Shown here: positions 37,399 through 46,491 of the stretch, one piece after another
Numbering within the stretch: position 1 is the first letter of the stretch
How the letters are laid out: each line of letters opens with the position of its first letter
Source of the DNA: Sinomicrobium kalidii
Lineage (GTDB): Bacteria > Bacteroidota > Bacteroidia > Flavobacteriales > Flavobacteriaceae
Length of the DNA: 64,000 nt
Assembly: GCF_021183825.1 (NCBI RefSeq)
Contig: NZ_CP089211.1
Coordinates: 3,021,001 to 3,085,000, forward strand
Reading direction: 5' to 3'
Notes under the pieces: model-generated
Databases searched by the model: none
Seen by the model: only the letters and a program-made list of their open reading frames with translations
Told to the model about the DNA's origin: nothing
Program-made: the position numbers and the translations under genes

Positions 37399-39603
37399 AT
37401 GAACCTGAAAAAATTTCCGTTTTACAGGCAACTCGATCAAATGGACTGTGGCCCTACCTGCCTGCGGATGATAGCCCGGTATTACGGAAGGTCTTATTCT
37501 ACCGATTTTTTAAGGCGTAAGGCGAATATCACCCGGGAGGGTGTGTCCCTGGGCGGGATAGCTGAAGCCGCTGAAAGTATCGGTTTTCATTCCCTGGCGG
37601 TAAGTATCGATTTTAAAACACTGGAAGAAGAAGTGCCCCTGCCCTGCATTGCGCATTGGCGGCAACGGCATTTTGTGGTGATCCATGCCATTAAAAAAGA
37701 CAAGGTCTATGTGGCCGATCCTGCCCACGGGTTGGTAAAGTATGATAAAAAGGAGTTTGTCGCCGGATGGATGGGCAAGAATGCCGATATTGATAATGAC
37801 GAAGGCTACCTGCTTTTACTGGAACCTACGCCCAATTTCTACGAAAATGACCAGGGAACCAAAAAAGAATACGGGTTTAGATTCCTGTTCTGGTATTTCA
37901 AGCCCTATAAAAAGCATCTGACGCAATTGTTCCTGGGGTTGGCCGTGGGAAGCTTGTTGCAACTTATATTTCCTTTTTTAACCCAGGCGGTAGTTGACTA
38001 CGGTATTAATTATCAAAACCTGAATTTTGTTTATCTCATATTAGTTGCCCAGCTGACGTTATTCATTTCACAAACCTCCGTAGAGCTTATCCGGGGCTGG
38101 ATATTGTTGCACGTCACCAGCAGGGTAAATATCAACCTGATCTCCGATTTCCTCATCAAGCTGATGCGGTTGCCCATTGCGTTTTTTGATTCCAAGAACA
38201 CCGGGGATATCATTCAGCGTATCTACGACCATAACCGGATACAGAATTTTTTGTCGACCACCACACTTAATACATTGTTTTCGGCATTTAATGTGATTAT
38301 TTTCGGTGTGGTGCTGGCTTATTATAACCTGGGGATATTTCTCGTTTTTCTTTTCGGTTCCATATTCTATATAGGGTGGACCCTGCTCTTTATGAAAAAA
38401 CGGGCCGAACTGGATTACAAACGGTTCGACCAGTCTTCAGACAATCAGAGCAGTTTGTACCAGCTTATTTCCGGCATGCAGGAAATCAAGCTCAACGGTT
38501 CGGAAAGACGGCGACGGTGGGAGTGGGAAGCTATCCAGGTACGCCTGTTCAAGATTTCCATTAAAGGACTTTCGTTGTCCCAGACGCAAAACACCGGTGG
38601 TCGTTTTCTCAACGAATTGAAAAATATCCTGATTACATTTATAGCGGCAAAATCTGTGATTGAAGGCGATCTTACCCTGGGTATGATGCTCTCGGTACAA
38701 TATATTATAGGGCAACTCAATCTTCCCATCAACAATTTTATCACCTTTATCCAGTCCGGGCAGGACGCCAAGATAAGCCTTGAAAGGCTGTCGGAAATTC
38801 ATTCCAAGGAAGACGAGGAAGATCCTTTTGAAGATAATATAACGGCTTTACCCGATGACAAGAGTATTAAGTTTCAGGATGTCAGTTTCAGGTACGGCGG
38901 GGATTCCTCCCCTCTGGTGCTGGACAACCTCAATTTTGAGATCCCGGAGGGCAAGGTTACGGCCATAGTCGGTGCCAGCGGAAGCGGAAAAACCACTCTG
39001 GTGAAGCTGTTGCTCAAATTCTATGACCCTACCAAAGGAACCATCTTTGTGGGCAATGCCCGGTTGAAAAACCTGAACACCACCATGTGGCGGAAAGCAT
39101 GTGGTTCCGTGATGCAGGACGGTTTCCTGTTCGGAGATACCATTGCCCGTAACATTACCGAATCCGATTCCGAAGGAATTATCAGCAAAGAACGGCTGGT
39201 GCATGCCGTAAGTGTGGCGAACATAGAGGATTTTATTGAAGAGCAACCATCAGGCTACAATACCAAGATCGGTTCGAGCGGCGTTAACATCAGTGGCGGG
39301 CAGCGACAGCGTATATTGATAGCCCGGTCAGTGTACAAAGACCCCAAATATATCTTTTTTGATGAAGCCACCAGTGCCCTCGATGCCAATAATGAAAAGG
39401 CCATTATGGAACACCTGGAAGAATTTTACAAGGGGAAGACCGCGGTTATAGTGGCTCACAGGCTCAGTACGGTAAAGAATGCCGACCAGATCATTGTGCT
39501 GGAAAAGGGAAAGATCATTGAACAGGGGACACACCGGGAACTGGCGAAGAAAAAAGGGGCCTATTTTACCCTGGTAAAAAATCAACTGGAATTGGGAGAA
39601 TAA
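37399..39603 (+). CDS. C39-peptidase ABC exporter (PCAT) of the lanthipeptide cluster
   Basis: This 734-aa inner-membrane exporter has an N-terminal C39 peptidase (Cys17 in QMDCGPTC, His in AHWRQRHFVVIH, Asp in VADPAHG), a six-helix membrane domain (about 175-440), and an ATPase with Walker A GASGSGKTT (about 525), signature ISGGQRQR (about 631) and Walker B YIFFDEAT (about 650). It would remove the leaders of the downstream precursors at KGG and export the cores. An HlyD gene follows 16 bp later. The gene is less AT-rich than its homologue at 13003. Confidence 0.95.
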   Translation: MNLKKFPFYRQLDQMDCGPTCLRMIARYYGRSYSTDFLRRKANITREGVSLGGIAEAAESIGFHSLAVSIDFKTLEEEVPLPCIAHWRQRHFVVIHAIKKDKVYVADPAHGLVKYDKKEFVAGWMGKNADIDNDEGYLLLLEPTPNFYENDQGTKKEYGFRFLFWYFKPYKKHLTQLFLGLAVGSLLQLIFPFLTQAVVDYGINYQNLNFVYLILVAQLTLFISQTSVELIRGWILLHVTSRVNINLISDFLIKLMRLPIAFFDSKNTGDIIQRIYDHNRIQNFLSTTTLNTLFSAFNVIIFGVVLAYYNLGIFLVFLFGSIFYIGWTLLFMKKRAELDYKRFDQSSDNQSSLYQLISGMQEIKLNGSERRRRWEWEAIQVRLFKISIKGLSLSQTQNTGGRFLNELKNILITFIAAKSVIEGDLTLGMMLSVQYIIGQLNLPINNFITFIQSGQDAKISLERLSEIHSKEDEEDPFEDNITALPDDKSIKFQDVSFRYGGDSSPLVLDNLNFEIPEGKVTAIVGASGSGKTTLVKLLLKFYDPTKGTIFVGNARLKNLNTTMWRKACGSVMQDGFLFGDTIARNITESDSEGIISKERLVHAVSVANIEDFIEEQPSGYNTKIGSSGVNISGGQRQRILIARSVYKDPKYIFFDEATSALDANNEKAIMEHLEEFYKGKTAVIVAHRLSTVKNADQIIVLEKGKIIEQGTHRELAKKKGAYFTLVKNQLELGE

Positions 39604-39619
39604 ACCTACCGGATAAAAA

Positions 39620-40936
39620 ATGAGCGATACCAAAGATAAAAAGAAGAAAATCGATCAACTCGACGAACGTTCCGACCAGGTGAAGGAAATTCTGGGAGAA
39701 GCACCCAGCTGGATGATCCGCTGGGGGACTACGTTAGTATTTATTATCGTATTGTTCATCATTGTGGGGAGTGCGTTGATACGTTATGACGATATTATCA
39801 TGGCGCGTATAACCATCACAACCAAGACCCCTCCGGCCTATATACAGGCCAATAGTGCCGGGAAGTTGACTGAACTTTTTGTACAGGCAGACGAGTCTGT
39901 CCGGGAGAATGAGATCCTTGCGGAAATAGAAAATACCGCAGATCTCCGGGATGTTTACCATCTGAAAAAACAACTGGCAAATTTTACACCCCGTCTGATA
40001 GCACCAGATTCCATACAGAAAATATTTCCGCCCCATCTGAAACTGGGAAGTATCCGGCAGGCCTACACCAGTTTCGTTTCGCAATACCAGAGATATGTGC
40101 TTTTCAATACCCTCGAACCGAACAAAAACGAAGTTGTTGCCGCTACACAGCAAATCGAGGAACAGTATGAGTTGCTGGCCAAGCAACAAAACCAGCTGGA
40201 ACTCTTTGCAGAGGAACTCGTGCTTTCGGAATCCGAATATGCCAGGAACAAGGCCTTGCTGGATAAAGGCGTGATTTCCCGATCGGAGTTTGATGCTATT
40301 TCAAGGAGTTATCTTGCCGACAAACAGCGGTATGAAAACCTGAAAAGTTCCGTATCCAATACACGTATAGCCATTGCTTCCCTGAGTGGCAGTAAAACGC
40401 AATCTACCATTACCGGGAAGGAACTGGGCTACAGTTACCGGCAGGAATTGCAGGGGAGCCTGGAAACCCTGAAGAACGAAATCCATAACTGGGAACTCAC
40501 CTATATATTAAAAAGCCCCATGAAAGGCAAGGTGACCATGTTTGATATACGCCACAAATACCAGAATGTAAAGGCGGGCGATATTGTGTTTACCGTGGTG
40601 CCCGAAGAAAGGGATTCCCTGATAGGGCAGGTCACCATGCCGGTACAGAATTCCGGAAAGGTAAAGGTAGGGCAGGAGGTCATCATAAAACTGGACAACT
40701 ATCCTTATGAAGAATGGGGGAGCCTTCGGGGGCAGATTGTCGATATTTCTGCGGTGCCAAAAAAGGGAGAGGCCATGTATTCCATCTATGTTAATGTAGG
40801 GAGCCTGGAAACCTCTTTTGACAAAAAACTCGAATTCCGCCAGGAAATGCAGGGCAATGCGGAAATTATTACGGAAGAACTCAGTATCCTGCAACGGATT
40901 TTTTATCAACTTAATAAAATATTTTCACGGAATTAG
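39620..40936 (+). CDS. HlyD-family membrane-fusion protein
   Basis: This 438-aa protein has one N-terminal membrane helix (about 36-54), a lipoyl-like strand pair (AYIQANSAGKLTELFVQADE), a long periplasmic coiled coil (about 170-290) and the C-terminal barrel (LKSPMKGKVTMFDI, GQEVIIKLDNYP). It bridges the exporter to an outer-membrane channel. It is directly downstream of the C39 exporter gene and before the precursors. A TolC partner gene is not in the window. Confidence 0.93.
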   Translation: MSDTKDKKKKIDQLDERSDQVKEILGEAPSWMIRWGTTLVFIIVLFIIVGSALIRYDDIIMARITITTKTPPAYIQANSAGKLTELFVQADESVRENEILAEIENTADLRDVYHLKKQLANFTPRLIAPDSIQKIFPPHLKLGSIRQAYTSFVSQYQRYVLFNTLEPNKNEVVAATQQIEEQYELLAKQQNQLELFAEELVLSESEYARNKALLDKGVISRSEFDAISRSYLADKQRYENLKSSVSNTRIAIASLSGSKTQSTITGKELGYSYRQELQGSLETLKNEIHNWELTYILKSPMKGKVTMFDIRHKYQNVKAGDIVFTVVPEERDSLIGQVTMPVQNSGKVKVGQEVIIKLDNYPYEEWGSLRGQIVDISAVPKKGEAMYSIYVNVGSLETSFDKKLEFRQEMQGNAEIITEELSILQRIFYQLNKIFSRN

Positions 40937-40992
40937 ATCGTTTTGTTATTTTTTTGTTATCTTGGAAGACCAAATCTTAAAATTCAACAACC

Positions 40993-41145
40993 ATGAAAAA
41001 AAGAAGTCTCAAATCACTTAAACTTAACAAAAAGACGATTTCCGGTTTCAATCCCGAAAAAATAAAAGGAGGGGACTGGCCCACTTATGGCTGTGGGGAT
41101 TCCTGGCCACCGGCATGTTCTCAGGCAAGGCCGTGTATAGGTTAA
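40993..41145 (+). CDS. Class I lanthipeptide precursor 1
   Basis: This 50-aa peptide starts at ATG 40993. The leader follows the Bacteroidota pattern KKRSLKSLKLNKKTISGFNP then EKIKGG, with cleavage after Gly27. The core DWPTYGCGDSWPPACSQARP then CIG has three Cys and a few Ser/Thr, allowing a few lanthionine rings. Its C-terminal part (SWPP-C---RPC-G) is shared with precursor 4. TATCTTGGAAGA lies 25-35 bp upstream, a motif also seen before precursor 6. Confidence 0.88.
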   Translation: MKKRSLKSLKLNKKTISGFNPEKIKGGDWPTYGCGDSWPPACSQARPCIG

Positions 41146-41159
41146 AAAGGATCCTTAAT

Positions 41160-41186
41160 TCCCCCGGTCCCGGGGGGATATTTTAT
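41160..41186 (+). terminator. GC-rich hairpin after precursor 1
   Basis: A short GC stem (CCCCCGG / CCGGGGG type) at about 41161-41180 is followed by a T-rich stretch (TATTTTATTGTTTT). It separates precursor 1 from precursor 2. Confidence 0.6.
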
Positions 41187-41297
41187 TGTTTTATATTTTA
41201 TTAGCGAAAACAGGAAAAAGAAAGAATGTGATTGGAGCTATCTGTTCTTTTCTGTCTGTTTTTTATCCTGTTGTTTTAAGCAAAACCATTTTTTATT

Positions 41298-41435
41298 GTG
41301 AAAAAAAGAAGCTTAAAGGCGTTAAAAATCAACAAACAAACCACTTCCAGTTTTGCTCCTGAGATGTTAAAAGGAGGAGGACCTACCAAAGGCAATGACA
41401 GTAACCGGGATATTTATGGCTGTGGAGATTCCTAA
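41298..41435 (+). pseudogene. Class I lanthipeptide precursor 2, stopped early
   Basis: Starting at GTG 41298, the leader is MKKRSLKALKINKQTTSSFA then PEMLKGG (Gly27). The core GPTKGNDSNRDIYGCGDS is then cut by TAA at 41433. Read on in the same frame past the stop, it encodes PSVCSAETPCVG and then TGA at 41472-41474, which lines up with the end of precursor 1 (PPACSQARPCIG). So a Trp codon seems to have become TAA. The frame up to 41474 would encode 58 residues. The truncated form keeps one cysteine. Confidence 0.8.
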
Positions 41436-41600
41436 CCTTCGGTCTGTTCTGCTGAGACGCCATGTGTCGGTTGAGAAGCTCTTTGTGTTTTACTTCGTAC
41501 TTAACCGAGGTAAAAATGGAATGTGGAGGATAGAGGTCATCTAAATTCGCAGTTCTTTGTTCTCTACTCTATTTTCTGTATTAACTTTAAACAGATATGC

Positions 41601-41765
41601 ATGAAAAAAAAGAACCTGAAGAATCTGGGATTAAAAAAAATGGTGGTTAGTCGTTTAAATTCGCGAACCGCCAATGAACTCCTTGGAGGAGCAACCAGAG
41701 CTGGGGGAACATGTGAAATCATGGGTCCTTCTGATGGCTCACCATGTTGGATTTGTACCAGGTAA
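41601..41765 (+). CDS. GG-leader precursor 3, divergent
   Basis: This 54-aa peptide starts at ATG 41601. The leader (MKKKNLKNLGLKKMVVSRLN, then SRTANELLGG) differs from the other precursors. The short core ATRAGGTCEIMGPSDGSPCW then ICTR has three Cys, two Ser and several Thr. It may be modified by the same enzymes or by none. The frame stays open upstream, but the ATG fits the leader pattern. Confidence 0.75.
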   Translation: MKKKNLKNLGLKKMVVSRLNSRTANELLGGATRAGGTCEIMGPSDGSPCWICTR

Positions 41766-41839
41766 TGGTAATAGTGAGTTTTTTTATGGAAAAACTTACC
41801 TTAGATTAATCAGTTAAACTCTTTCTCAATCAATTTATT

Positions 41840-41995
41840 ATGAAAAAAAGAAGCCTTAAATCACTTAAACTTAACAAAAAGACAATCTCCAGCTTTTCTC
41901 CCGAAAAATTAAAAGGAGGCGAAGACTGGACAAGTCCGGCCTGTACCGGATCCTGGCCTCCGGAATGTACCGTGGCAAGACCATGTGTAGGGTAA
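41840..41995 (+). CDS. Class I lanthipeptide precursor 4
   Basis: This 51-aa peptide starts at ATG 41840. The leader (KKRSLKSLKLNKKTISSFSP, EKLKGG) is nearly that of precursor 1. The core EDWTSPACTGSWPPECTVAR then PCVG has three Cys and several Ser/Thr. It shares the SWPP-C---RPC-G end with precursor 1. Confidence 0.87.
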   Translation: MKKRSLKSLKLNKKTISSFSPEKLKGGEDWTSPACTGSWPPECTVARPCVG

Positions 41996-42059
41996 ACGTG
42001 TTTTTTATGACACGGCATACAGTTAATTTTTTTATCCCGAATTCTAACAAATCATTACC

Positions 42060-42263
42060 ATGAAAAAAAGAAGTTTAAAAACACTTAAATTAAACAAACA
42101 GACCATCTCCGACCTCAATTCGGAAAAAATCAAGGGCGGAGATTGGATAAGTTATGGCTGCGGCAAGACCTGGTGGCCGGTTTGTAACCCTGCTACAATG
42201 GAAAATTGCGCCCCTGCCACTGGCGACGGTAATTGCGGGGGGACTACTGGTGGCTGCCCGTAG
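42060..42263 (+). CDS. Class I lanthipeptide precursor 5
   Basis: This 67-aa peptide has the leader MKKRSLKTLKLNKQTISDLN then SEKIKGG and a longer core (DWISYGCGKTWWPVCNPATM, then ENCAPATGDGNCGGTTGGCP) with five Cys and five Thr/Ser. The GKTWWPVC part is related to precursor 1, and the Gly-Thr-Gly rich end is new. Confidence 0.87.
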   Translation: MKKRSLKTLKLNKQTISDLNSEKIKGGDWISYGCGKTWWPVCNPATMENCAPATGDGNCGGTTGGCP

Positions 42264-42292
42264 ACCTTACATTTTCTGAATTGAACATACGT

Positions 42293-42331
42293 AACCATCT
42301 CCGATCTCTCGATTGGAGGTGGTTTTGTTTT
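42293..42331 (+). terminator. Terminator after precursor 5
   Basis: AACCATCTCC (42293) and GGAGGTGGTT (42315) pair over 10 bp with one G-U, followed by TTGTTTTT. Confidence 0.72.
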
Positions 42332-42413
42332 TAGTGTTAATTTTTAACAAAAAACGTGTATTTCTGTTTGATTTTTTTAACTTGGAAGATATTAACCAAA
42401 AACAACCGTAATT

Positions 42414-42677
42414 ATGAAAAAAAAGAAACTTACCGGAAAACTTATCCTGAAAAAAGAAAGAATATCCAACCTTAATGCAATAAAGGGAGGGAACGAAACA
42501 GCCATAGGCTGTAATACGGATGAGTATGCCGACTGTGGCACCAACGATTGTGGTACGGGAGGATGTGGCACGGGTAATTGCGGCACAGATGGTTGTGTCA
42601 CAGCATATAATTGCACAACCGATGCTCATCCGCTTACCGACCCCATTCATTGCAGAACATGTGGTCCTTGTGTATAA
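42414..42677 (+). CDS. Class I lanthipeptide-type precursor 6 with CGTxx repeats
   Basis: This 87-aa peptide has the leader MKKKKLTGKLILKKERISNL then NAIKGG (Gly26). The core is Cys/Gly/Thr-rich: residues 41-60 are four perfect pentads CGTND, CGTGG, CGTGN and CGTDG, followed by CVTAYN and CTTD. It has ten cysteines in all and many Thr. Regular Cys/Thr alternation suits repeated methyllanthionine rings. TAACTTGGAAGA lies about 25 bp upstream. Confidence 0.87.
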   Translation: MKKKKLTGKLILKKERISNLNAIKGGNETAIGCNTDEYADCGTNDCGTGGCGTGNCGTDGCVTAYNCTTDAHPLTDPIHCRTCGPCV

Positions 42678-42703
42678 ACAGGAATTTTTATCATACCTGT
42701 TTT

Positions 42704-42745
42704 CAAAGCTATATTTGATTTTTTTGAATATAGCTTTGTTGTTTT
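42704..42745 (+). terminator. Terminator after precursor 6
   Basis: CAAAGCTATATT (42704) and AATATAGCTTTG (42727) form a perfect 12-bp stem with an 11-nt loop, followed by TTGTTTTG. It would stop most transcription before lanC and may set the precursor:enzyme ratio. Confidence 0.85.
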
Positions 42746-42801
42746 GTAATAAGATATACGTCCCTGCCATTTGTTTTCATTAATACCTACTAAAGAGAAA
42801 C

Positions 42802-44013
42802 ATGAAAAAAAAAGAACTTCTTCACCATAAACTTGCAGAAATAAGCGAGGTCCTCAGGGGAAAATACAAAGAAAGCGACCAGACCGGTGTTTTAGCCGGA
42901 ACTTCCGGGATTGCCCTGTTCCAGTTCTACTATTCCAAATTCCTGGATACCGACGAATTTGCAGACACGGGAGTGGAAATACTTACCGATTGTATAGAAC
43001 GCATAAATAACGGCTATGGTTTTCCAACCTATTGTTCCGGACTTGCAGGGACAGGCTGGGTAATTGACCACCTGGAACAACAGGATTTTATGGATGCCGG
43101 AGGGGACGAATTACTCGCCGAACTTGACAACTACCTGCACAATGTAATGGTTTCCGATATAAAAGAGGCTAACTACGATTTCCTGCACGGTGCGTTGGGT
43201 TACGGGTTTTATTTTTTAAAACGATATGAGAATACCACCTCTGTCCTGCAGAAAAAACAGTATGAAAATTACCTCTCTGAATTGATCACCCTTTTGAACG
43301 AATTGGCTGAAACCGATGGAAATAAGGTTAGGTGGTTGTCTGTGCTAGACAGGGAAACCGGAGAAAAAGGCTATAACCTGAGTTTGTCTCACGGGATGTC
43401 CAGCATTGTAAATTTTTTGGCACGGCTCCGCAAACACGATATTTTCAGAAATCAAACAGACTCCATGTTGAAAGGAGGGATTGCATATATTTTAAGTCAT
43501 AAGAGTGATGATAACAATTCAGCCTCCCTCTTCCCCAGTTGGGTACAGAATGAAGGAGACGATGGCAGGGCAAGCCGCCTGGCCTGGTGTTACGGGGACC
43601 TGGGAGTGGGCGTTTCCCTGTGGCAGGCTGCAAAGAGCCTGGATGATAAAGAACTGGGAAATACCGCAGTGGAAACTCTCCGGCATGCGGCCCGAAGGAC
43701 TTCTCCCGAAAGCAGTATGGTCAGGGATGCCGGCGTTTGCCACGGCTCTTTCGGCAATGCACAGATATTTAATCGTATGCATGCCGAAACCGGAGAAGAA
43801 GCATTCCGTAAAGCGGCAGCCTTCTGGATAAAAGACGGATTGGAAAAAGCAGTCCACAAAGATGGTTATGCCGGTTATAAACAATGGAAAGGGATGGATG
43901 CCGAATGGTGTGGTGAATTGGCGCTTCTGGAAGGTATTGCAGGTATAGGGTTGAGTATTATCAGTTACCTTTCCGGAGATAATTCATGGGACGAGTGTTT
44001 GATGATCGGGTAG
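42802..44013 (+). CDS. lanC: LanC-like lanthionine cyclase
   Basis: This 403-aa protein has the LanC toroid signature. Zinc ligands are Cys263 (AWCYGDLGVG) and Cys313-His314 (GVCHGSFGNA), with the catalytic-type His in LSHGMSS (His197) and the repeated GxxG turns (LAGTSGIALF, SGLAGTGWV, EGIAGIGLS). It would add Cys thiols to dehydrated Ser/Thr in the precursors. The length is normal. Confidence 0.95.
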   Translation: MKKKELLHHKLAEISEVLRGKYKESDQTGVLAGTSGIALFQFYYSKFLDTDEFADTGVEILTDCIERINNGYGFPTYCSGLAGTGWVIDHLEQQDFMDAGGDELLAELDNYLHNVMVSDIKEANYDFLHGALGYGFYFLKRYENTTSVLQKKQYENYLSELITLLNELAETDGNKVRWLSVLDRETGEKGYNLSLSHGMSSIVNFLARLRKHDIFRNQTDSMLKGGIAYILSHKSDDNNSASLFPSWVQNEGDDGRASRLAWCYGDLGVGVSLWQAAKSLDDKELGNTAVETLRHAARRTSPESSMVRDAGVCHGSFGNAQIFNRMHAETGEEAFRKAAAFWIKDGLEKAVHKDGYAGYKQWKGMDAEWCGELALLEGIAGIGLSIISYLSGDNSWDECLMIG

Positions 44014-44095
44014 AATATTGCAATATTATAACATAAATAACTGACTATCAGTTTTTGTAATTACTGTGAGTAAAAATATTTAAAAAAGCAATGAA

Positions 44096-46411
44096 ATGAA
44101 AAACAGTAATCTTAAGGAGTATATCAGAAGGGGATTTGGTGTTTTGCTTATAATATATTGTGTGTCGCCTCTTTTGGCGCAGAAGCAACAGCAAATTGAC
44201 AACCTGACTGCCTTTGCCAAGGTTTACGGTTACGTAAAATATTTTCACCCCAGTGACGAAGCCTATACCATGAACTGGGATGATTTTGCGATTTACGGGG
44301 CGGAACAGGTGGAAAAATGTAAATCGAAGAAAGAATTGATGGCTACACTCAGGAAACTCTTTAAACCTGTAGCACCTTCAATTAATTTTTATGAAGATAA
44401 AGCCAGGTTCAAGTTTAATATGGATCAAATTACTCCAAGGGATTTAAAGGGATATGAGTTAACGTATTGGCAACACAAAGGTGTTGGTTTTAATATGTAT
44501 GTTCATTATGAAAATTCCCCTTATCATAGTGTCAGGGTGAACGGTATGATGAATGTTAGGGAAGCTGATCAATACGGAAAATTAAACATGACGATTGATG
44601 CAGAACAATACCGGGGAAAGGAAATAAAATATACCGCCTGGGTTAAAATGAAGGAAGGGATCAGGGGAACCGGTCATCTGAGATTACAGGTAATTGATTC
44701 GGACGGGGCAACTTCTTTTCATGATGGAATGTTGAAACGACCTGTAAAGGATAACGAATGGAAACAATATGAAATAATCGGTAAGGTAGATTCGTCTGCA
44801 ACAACCATTGTATTGGGTGGGGCACTGAAAGGAAAAGGACAGATGTTCCTGGATGAGGCCAGATTGTCTTATAAAGAAGGTGAGGTATGGTTGGATATCC
44901 CAGTTAAAGACAACAGCTTTGAAGCTTTGGTCTTAACTTCGACAGCAAATAATAGGGGGCAATGGAGTTATAAAGGGAATGGCTATGATTTTGATATTTC
45001 CAAGGAAGAATATCAGAAAGGGAAAAAATCAGCAGTAATAACATTCACTAATAAAGTGGAGCAGGAAAAAGGAAAGCAAATATTTGATTATAAACCGGAA
45101 TTTGGAGAATTGACAGAAAAACGGATAGGTAAAGGCATGTTCTGCAGTATCCCGCTTGTCCTGTACCGTAATGATAATGGTACCTATCCCGCTGCTGATA
45201 AAAAGGAGACGGAACGGCTTATACAGGATACGGAAAATGTGAGTTTACAACCGGAAACACTGGCTTTCCGGTTGGGGAACATCATAAACACATACAATGT
45301 ATTCAGGCATTTTTATCCATATTTTGATGAAATAGATGTGAATTGGGATAAAGAATTGGAAAAAGCACTGTTGCGATGCTATACCGATAAAACTGAAAAT
45401 GACCACCTGATAACCCTGCAGAAATTTACCGCACCCCTTAGGGACGGGCATATTAATATTTCGGGTGGATCTCTTGGAAATTATCTGCCGCCGATTCTAT
45501 GGGAATGGATAGAGGAAAGACTGGTGATAACCGATGTGACGGAGGAGGGGGTTCCTCTAAAAGCAGGAGATATAGTGACACAAATCGACGGACTGGATGC
45601 CGGGGAATATTTTGAGGAGATAAATTCAAGGATATCGGCCGGAACCAAAGGCTGGCGGGATTATGTAGCCGCTTATCTGAGCCTGGAAGGAAAAAAGGAT
45701 TCTAAAATGGTGATTACGGTAAATGACCGGGATATAGCACTTGTACGGAAAAGCACTTATCACAAAAAAGGCCCTCAGTCTACAGCCTGGAAGCCGGAAT
45801 ACAAATACATAAATGACAGTGTTATTTACCTGAACATTACTAAAATAAAGATGGAGAGCATTAACAGGTTGATGCCTGAACTGGAAAAAATGAAATCTAT
45901 TATATGTGATTTAAGGGGATACCCCAATCGTAATCATAAATTTATATCTCATCTTTTAAAAGTAAACGACACCGCAAAATCTTGGATGCGGATACCTGAA
46001 ATAGTCTATCCAGATCAACAGCACTTGGTAGGATATTGGGGGAATGAACCATTTCTTAAACGCAAAAAACCTTATTTAGGAGACAAGCAAATTATTTTTA
46101 TCATTAATGGGGAGGCTATAAGTTATGCAGAAACATATATGTGTCTTATTGAGGGGTATAAATTAGCTACCATTATTGGACAACCAACAGCTGGAACAGA
46201 CGGTAATTACAATCTTTTTAAACTGCCAGGAGGATATGGTGTAAAGTGGACAGGAATGAAAATGGTGAAACTCGATGGCTCACAACTACATGCGGTAGGT
46301 ATTATTCCGGATATTTATGTCAATAAGACTATAGAAGGTGTCAAAGCAGGAAAGGACGAATTATTGGAAAAGGCTATTGATATGACAAGCGGGCATAACA
46401 GTTCGAAATAG
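44096..46411 (+). CDS. S41-family peptidase in the lanthipeptide cluster
   Basis: This 771-aa secreted protein (signal about 1-29, ending LLAQ) has a helical N-terminal domain, a beta-sandwich-like middle, and an S41 core with PDZ-like IVTQIDGLDAGEYFEEIN. The IICDLRGYPN block and the nucleophile Ser at about 676 (EAISYAETYM) follow. It sits between lanC and lanB, so it may act on exported peptide or in immunity. A second S41 gene lies in the other RiPP island at 16090. No peptide substrate can be read. Confidence 0.85.
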   Translation: MKNSNLKEYIRRGFGVLLIIYCVSPLLAQKQQQIDNLTAFAKVYGYVKYFHPSDEAYTMNWDDFAIYGAEQVEKCKSKKELMATLRKLFKPVAPSINFYEDKARFKFNMDQITPRDLKGYELTYWQHKGVGFNMYVHYENSPYHSVRVNGMMNVREADQYGKLNMTIDAEQYRGKEIKYTAWVKMKEGIRGTGHLRLQVIDSDGATSFHDGMLKRPVKDNEWKQYEIIGKVDSSATTIVLGGALKGKGQMFLDEARLSYKEGEVWLDIPVKDNSFEALVLTSTANNRGQWSYKGNGYDFDISKEEYQKGKKSAVITFTNKVEQEKGKQIFDYKPEFGELTEKRIGKGMFCSIPLVLYRNDNGTYPAADKKETERLIQDTENVSLQPETLAFRLGNIINTYNVFRHFYPYFDEIDVNWDKELEKALLRCYTDKTENDHLITLQKFTAPLRDGHINISGGSLGNYLPPILWEWIEERLVITDVTEEGVPLKAGDIVTQIDGLDAGEYFEEINSRISAGTKGWRDYVAAYLSLEGKKDSKMVITVNDRDIALVRKSTYHKKGPQSTAWKPEYKYINDSVIYLNITKIKMESINRLMPELEKMKSIICDLRGYPNRNHKFISHLLKVNDTAKSWMRIPEIVYPDQQHLVGYWGNEPFLKRKKPYLGDKQIIFIINGEAISYAETYMCLIEGYKLATIIGQPTAGTDGNYNLFKLPGGYGVKWTGMKMVKLDGSQLHAVGIIPDIYVNKTIEGVKAGKDELLEKAIDMTSGHNSSK

Positions 46412-46491
46412 AGATATTCATCAAGTATTAACCTGCTAAAGAAAAAGATGTTTTTTTAGTACCTTAACGCACCCAACCCAAAATCCGAACA

